42,860 bases of DNA from a virus, in IMG/VR virus record IMGVR_UViG_3300028794_000203, positions 1 to 42,860 of that record; one strand, given 5' to 3'. Each line of letters begins with the position of its first letter. Position 1 is the first letter of the stretch. The notes under the pieces are model-generated. The model was not told the origin of the DNA. It did no database searches and worked only from the letters and a program-made list of their open reading frames with translations. The position numbers and the translations under genes are program-made. Below, piece by piece: positions 42,231 to 42,860 of the stretch.

Positions 42231-42248
42231 GTGCAGGCAAAGGACAGG
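42231..42248 (-). promoter_or_regulatory. late box copy 1
   Basis: Minus strand CCTGTCCTTTGCCTGCAC, a perfect consensus match, 26 bases before the ATG of the gene at 41614-42204. The TTTACATA step seen in copies 2 and 4 is here TTCGTGTT. Confidence 0.7.
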
Positions 42249-42263
42249 GACAATGAAAAATAC

Positions 42264-42860
42264 TTAAGAGAAAAGCATCATTATTCTGCCATTATTAATG
42301 GTCGGGACAACCGGCGAAAAAGTTTTTTTGGAGCGAATTCGATACTCCATTTTTTTTAAACCTTCAAAGGAAATATCTTTTTCAATTTCAATAGAAAGCT
42401 TATCTGCAAAGGCTTCCAAAGCATCCTTTAAAGTTGCTTCACGATTCAATTTTCTGATCTCGCGACTTTGAATGGAAATATTATAGCTGTCAGCAAAAGC
42501 AAAAATCGCTTTTTTTGCTACGTCTTGATATTTTAAAAATTCATTACAAAAGTTGTATAGTTCATCGTCAAACATTGCCTCCAAATAGAGGTTCATATTT
42601 ATCACATTGGCGGGTTTAATGCCGAAGCCACTTTTTAGAAATTGGCTTTTTGTGACCCAGATAACCAGCGTGTCTTTAAACTGATTATTCAGCTGATCAA
42701 ATTTGTAGAAATATGATTTTTTTTCAATGATTGCGCTGAGGTATCGTTGAATATGGTGTGGCCCGTCAGAAAAAATATGTTCTCCCAGCAGATGGTGAGT
42801 AAATTTTTTTAAGTAGGACCGGGTTGGTACCCTGATGGAAAGATGTTTGGAGCCTTGCAT
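42264..42860 (-). CDS. hypothetical protein at the right edge
   Basis: 198 aa, with an ATG at the very edge (42858-42860); the gene could extend further right. It begins MQGSKHLSIRVPTRSYLKKF. The start is similar to short phage and mobile-element proteins of Bacteroidota with 'I-R-V-P-x-K/R-x-Y-L-K-K'. A charged, HTH-like stretch SREIRKLNREATLKDALEAF lies near residue 150. It sits directly upstream of late box copy 1 on the same strand, so a regulatory role toward the late genes is possible but is speculation. Confidence 0.5.
   Translation of the reverse strand: MQGSKHLSIRVPTRSYLKKFTHHLLGEHIFSDGPHHIQRYLSAIIEKKSYFYKFDQLNNQFKDTLVIWVTKSQFLKSGFGIKPANVINMNLYLEAMFDDELYNFCNEFLKYQDVAKKAIFAFADSYNISIQSREIRKLNREATLKDALEAFADKLSIEIEKDISFEGLKKMEYRIRSKKTFSPVVPTINNGRIMMLFS

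Noticed and set aside
42204-42240. Extending the gene at 41614 upstream to the TTG at 42240
   Set aside because: The extension would run through the 18-bp late box. The ATG at 42204 fits the box-to-start spacing of the other three copies.
42840-42860. Right attachment site at the window edge
   Set aside because: A short GGAGCC string near the edge resembles the antisense ssrA end but matches only a few bases, so it is chance. No copy of the T-arm or acceptor sequence is present.

Overview
The window reads as an integrated temperate siphovirus (prophage) in a Bacteroidota host, probably of the Chitinophaga/Sphingobacteriia type. Reasons: the left edge is the 3' end of a Bacteroidota-like tmRNA gene with a large serine integrase running into it; there is a divergent repressor/Cro-like switch; and there is a full set of head, tail and lysis genes. 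Host-lineage clues are a DUF4468 secreted protein, loose lipoboxes, and almost no Shine-Dalgarno sequences. The right attachment site is not visible, so the prophage probably continues past the right edge.

Layout. (1) 1-121: 3' end of ssrA (+), the likely attL. (2) 1-6373, minus strand: integrase, small accessory genes, an ASCH-like protein, an HNH endonuclease, an iteron cluster that looks like a replication origin (3295-3676), and a primase/SF3 helicase. (3) 6487-10410, minus strand: small early genes and a complete-looking diversity-generating retroelement (DGR). The DGR has a reverse transcriptase, a 70-bp template repeat (TR) at 8532-8601, and three tandem target genes whose variable repeats (VRs) differ from the TR at 52 positions, every one a TR adenine. 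Above it sits a Cro-like HTH gene. (4) 10411-10545: divergent switch with repeated operator-like sites. (5) 10546-12864, plus strand: repressor, then a probable lysogenic-conversion operon (DUF4468 protein, small protein, secreted proteasome-like Ntn hydrolase). (6) 12861-13632: a tiny lipoprotein ORF, a 49-codon ORF, and two related copies of a ~130-bp structured non-coding element. (7) 13633-42860, minus strand: late genes. Reading leftward from the right edge: an unknown gene, a virion-like gene, three large fibre/tailspike-like proteins that all carry signal peptides, a membrane/lysis cassette (with a unimolecular spanin candidate and an M15 endolysin), S49 protease, scaffold-like protein, major capsid, tail tube, tail-completion, tape measure, portal, connector-like genes, distal tail proteins, and the terminases.

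Regulation. The late region is divided by three clear intrinsic terminators (28001-28039, 29003-29037, 31594-31628) and by four copies of an 18-bp box, CCTGTCCTTTNCCTGCAC. The box lies exactly 24 bp (three copies) or 26 bp (one copy) before the start codon of the first gene of each late block. This looks like an undescribed phage late promoter or leader signal. It and the three-target DGR are the two most interesting systems here. The DGR lies inside the early leftward gene run, between the Cro-like gene and the replication genes, rather than beside the tail-fibre genes.

All functional names come from reading motifs in the translations. No database search was possible.
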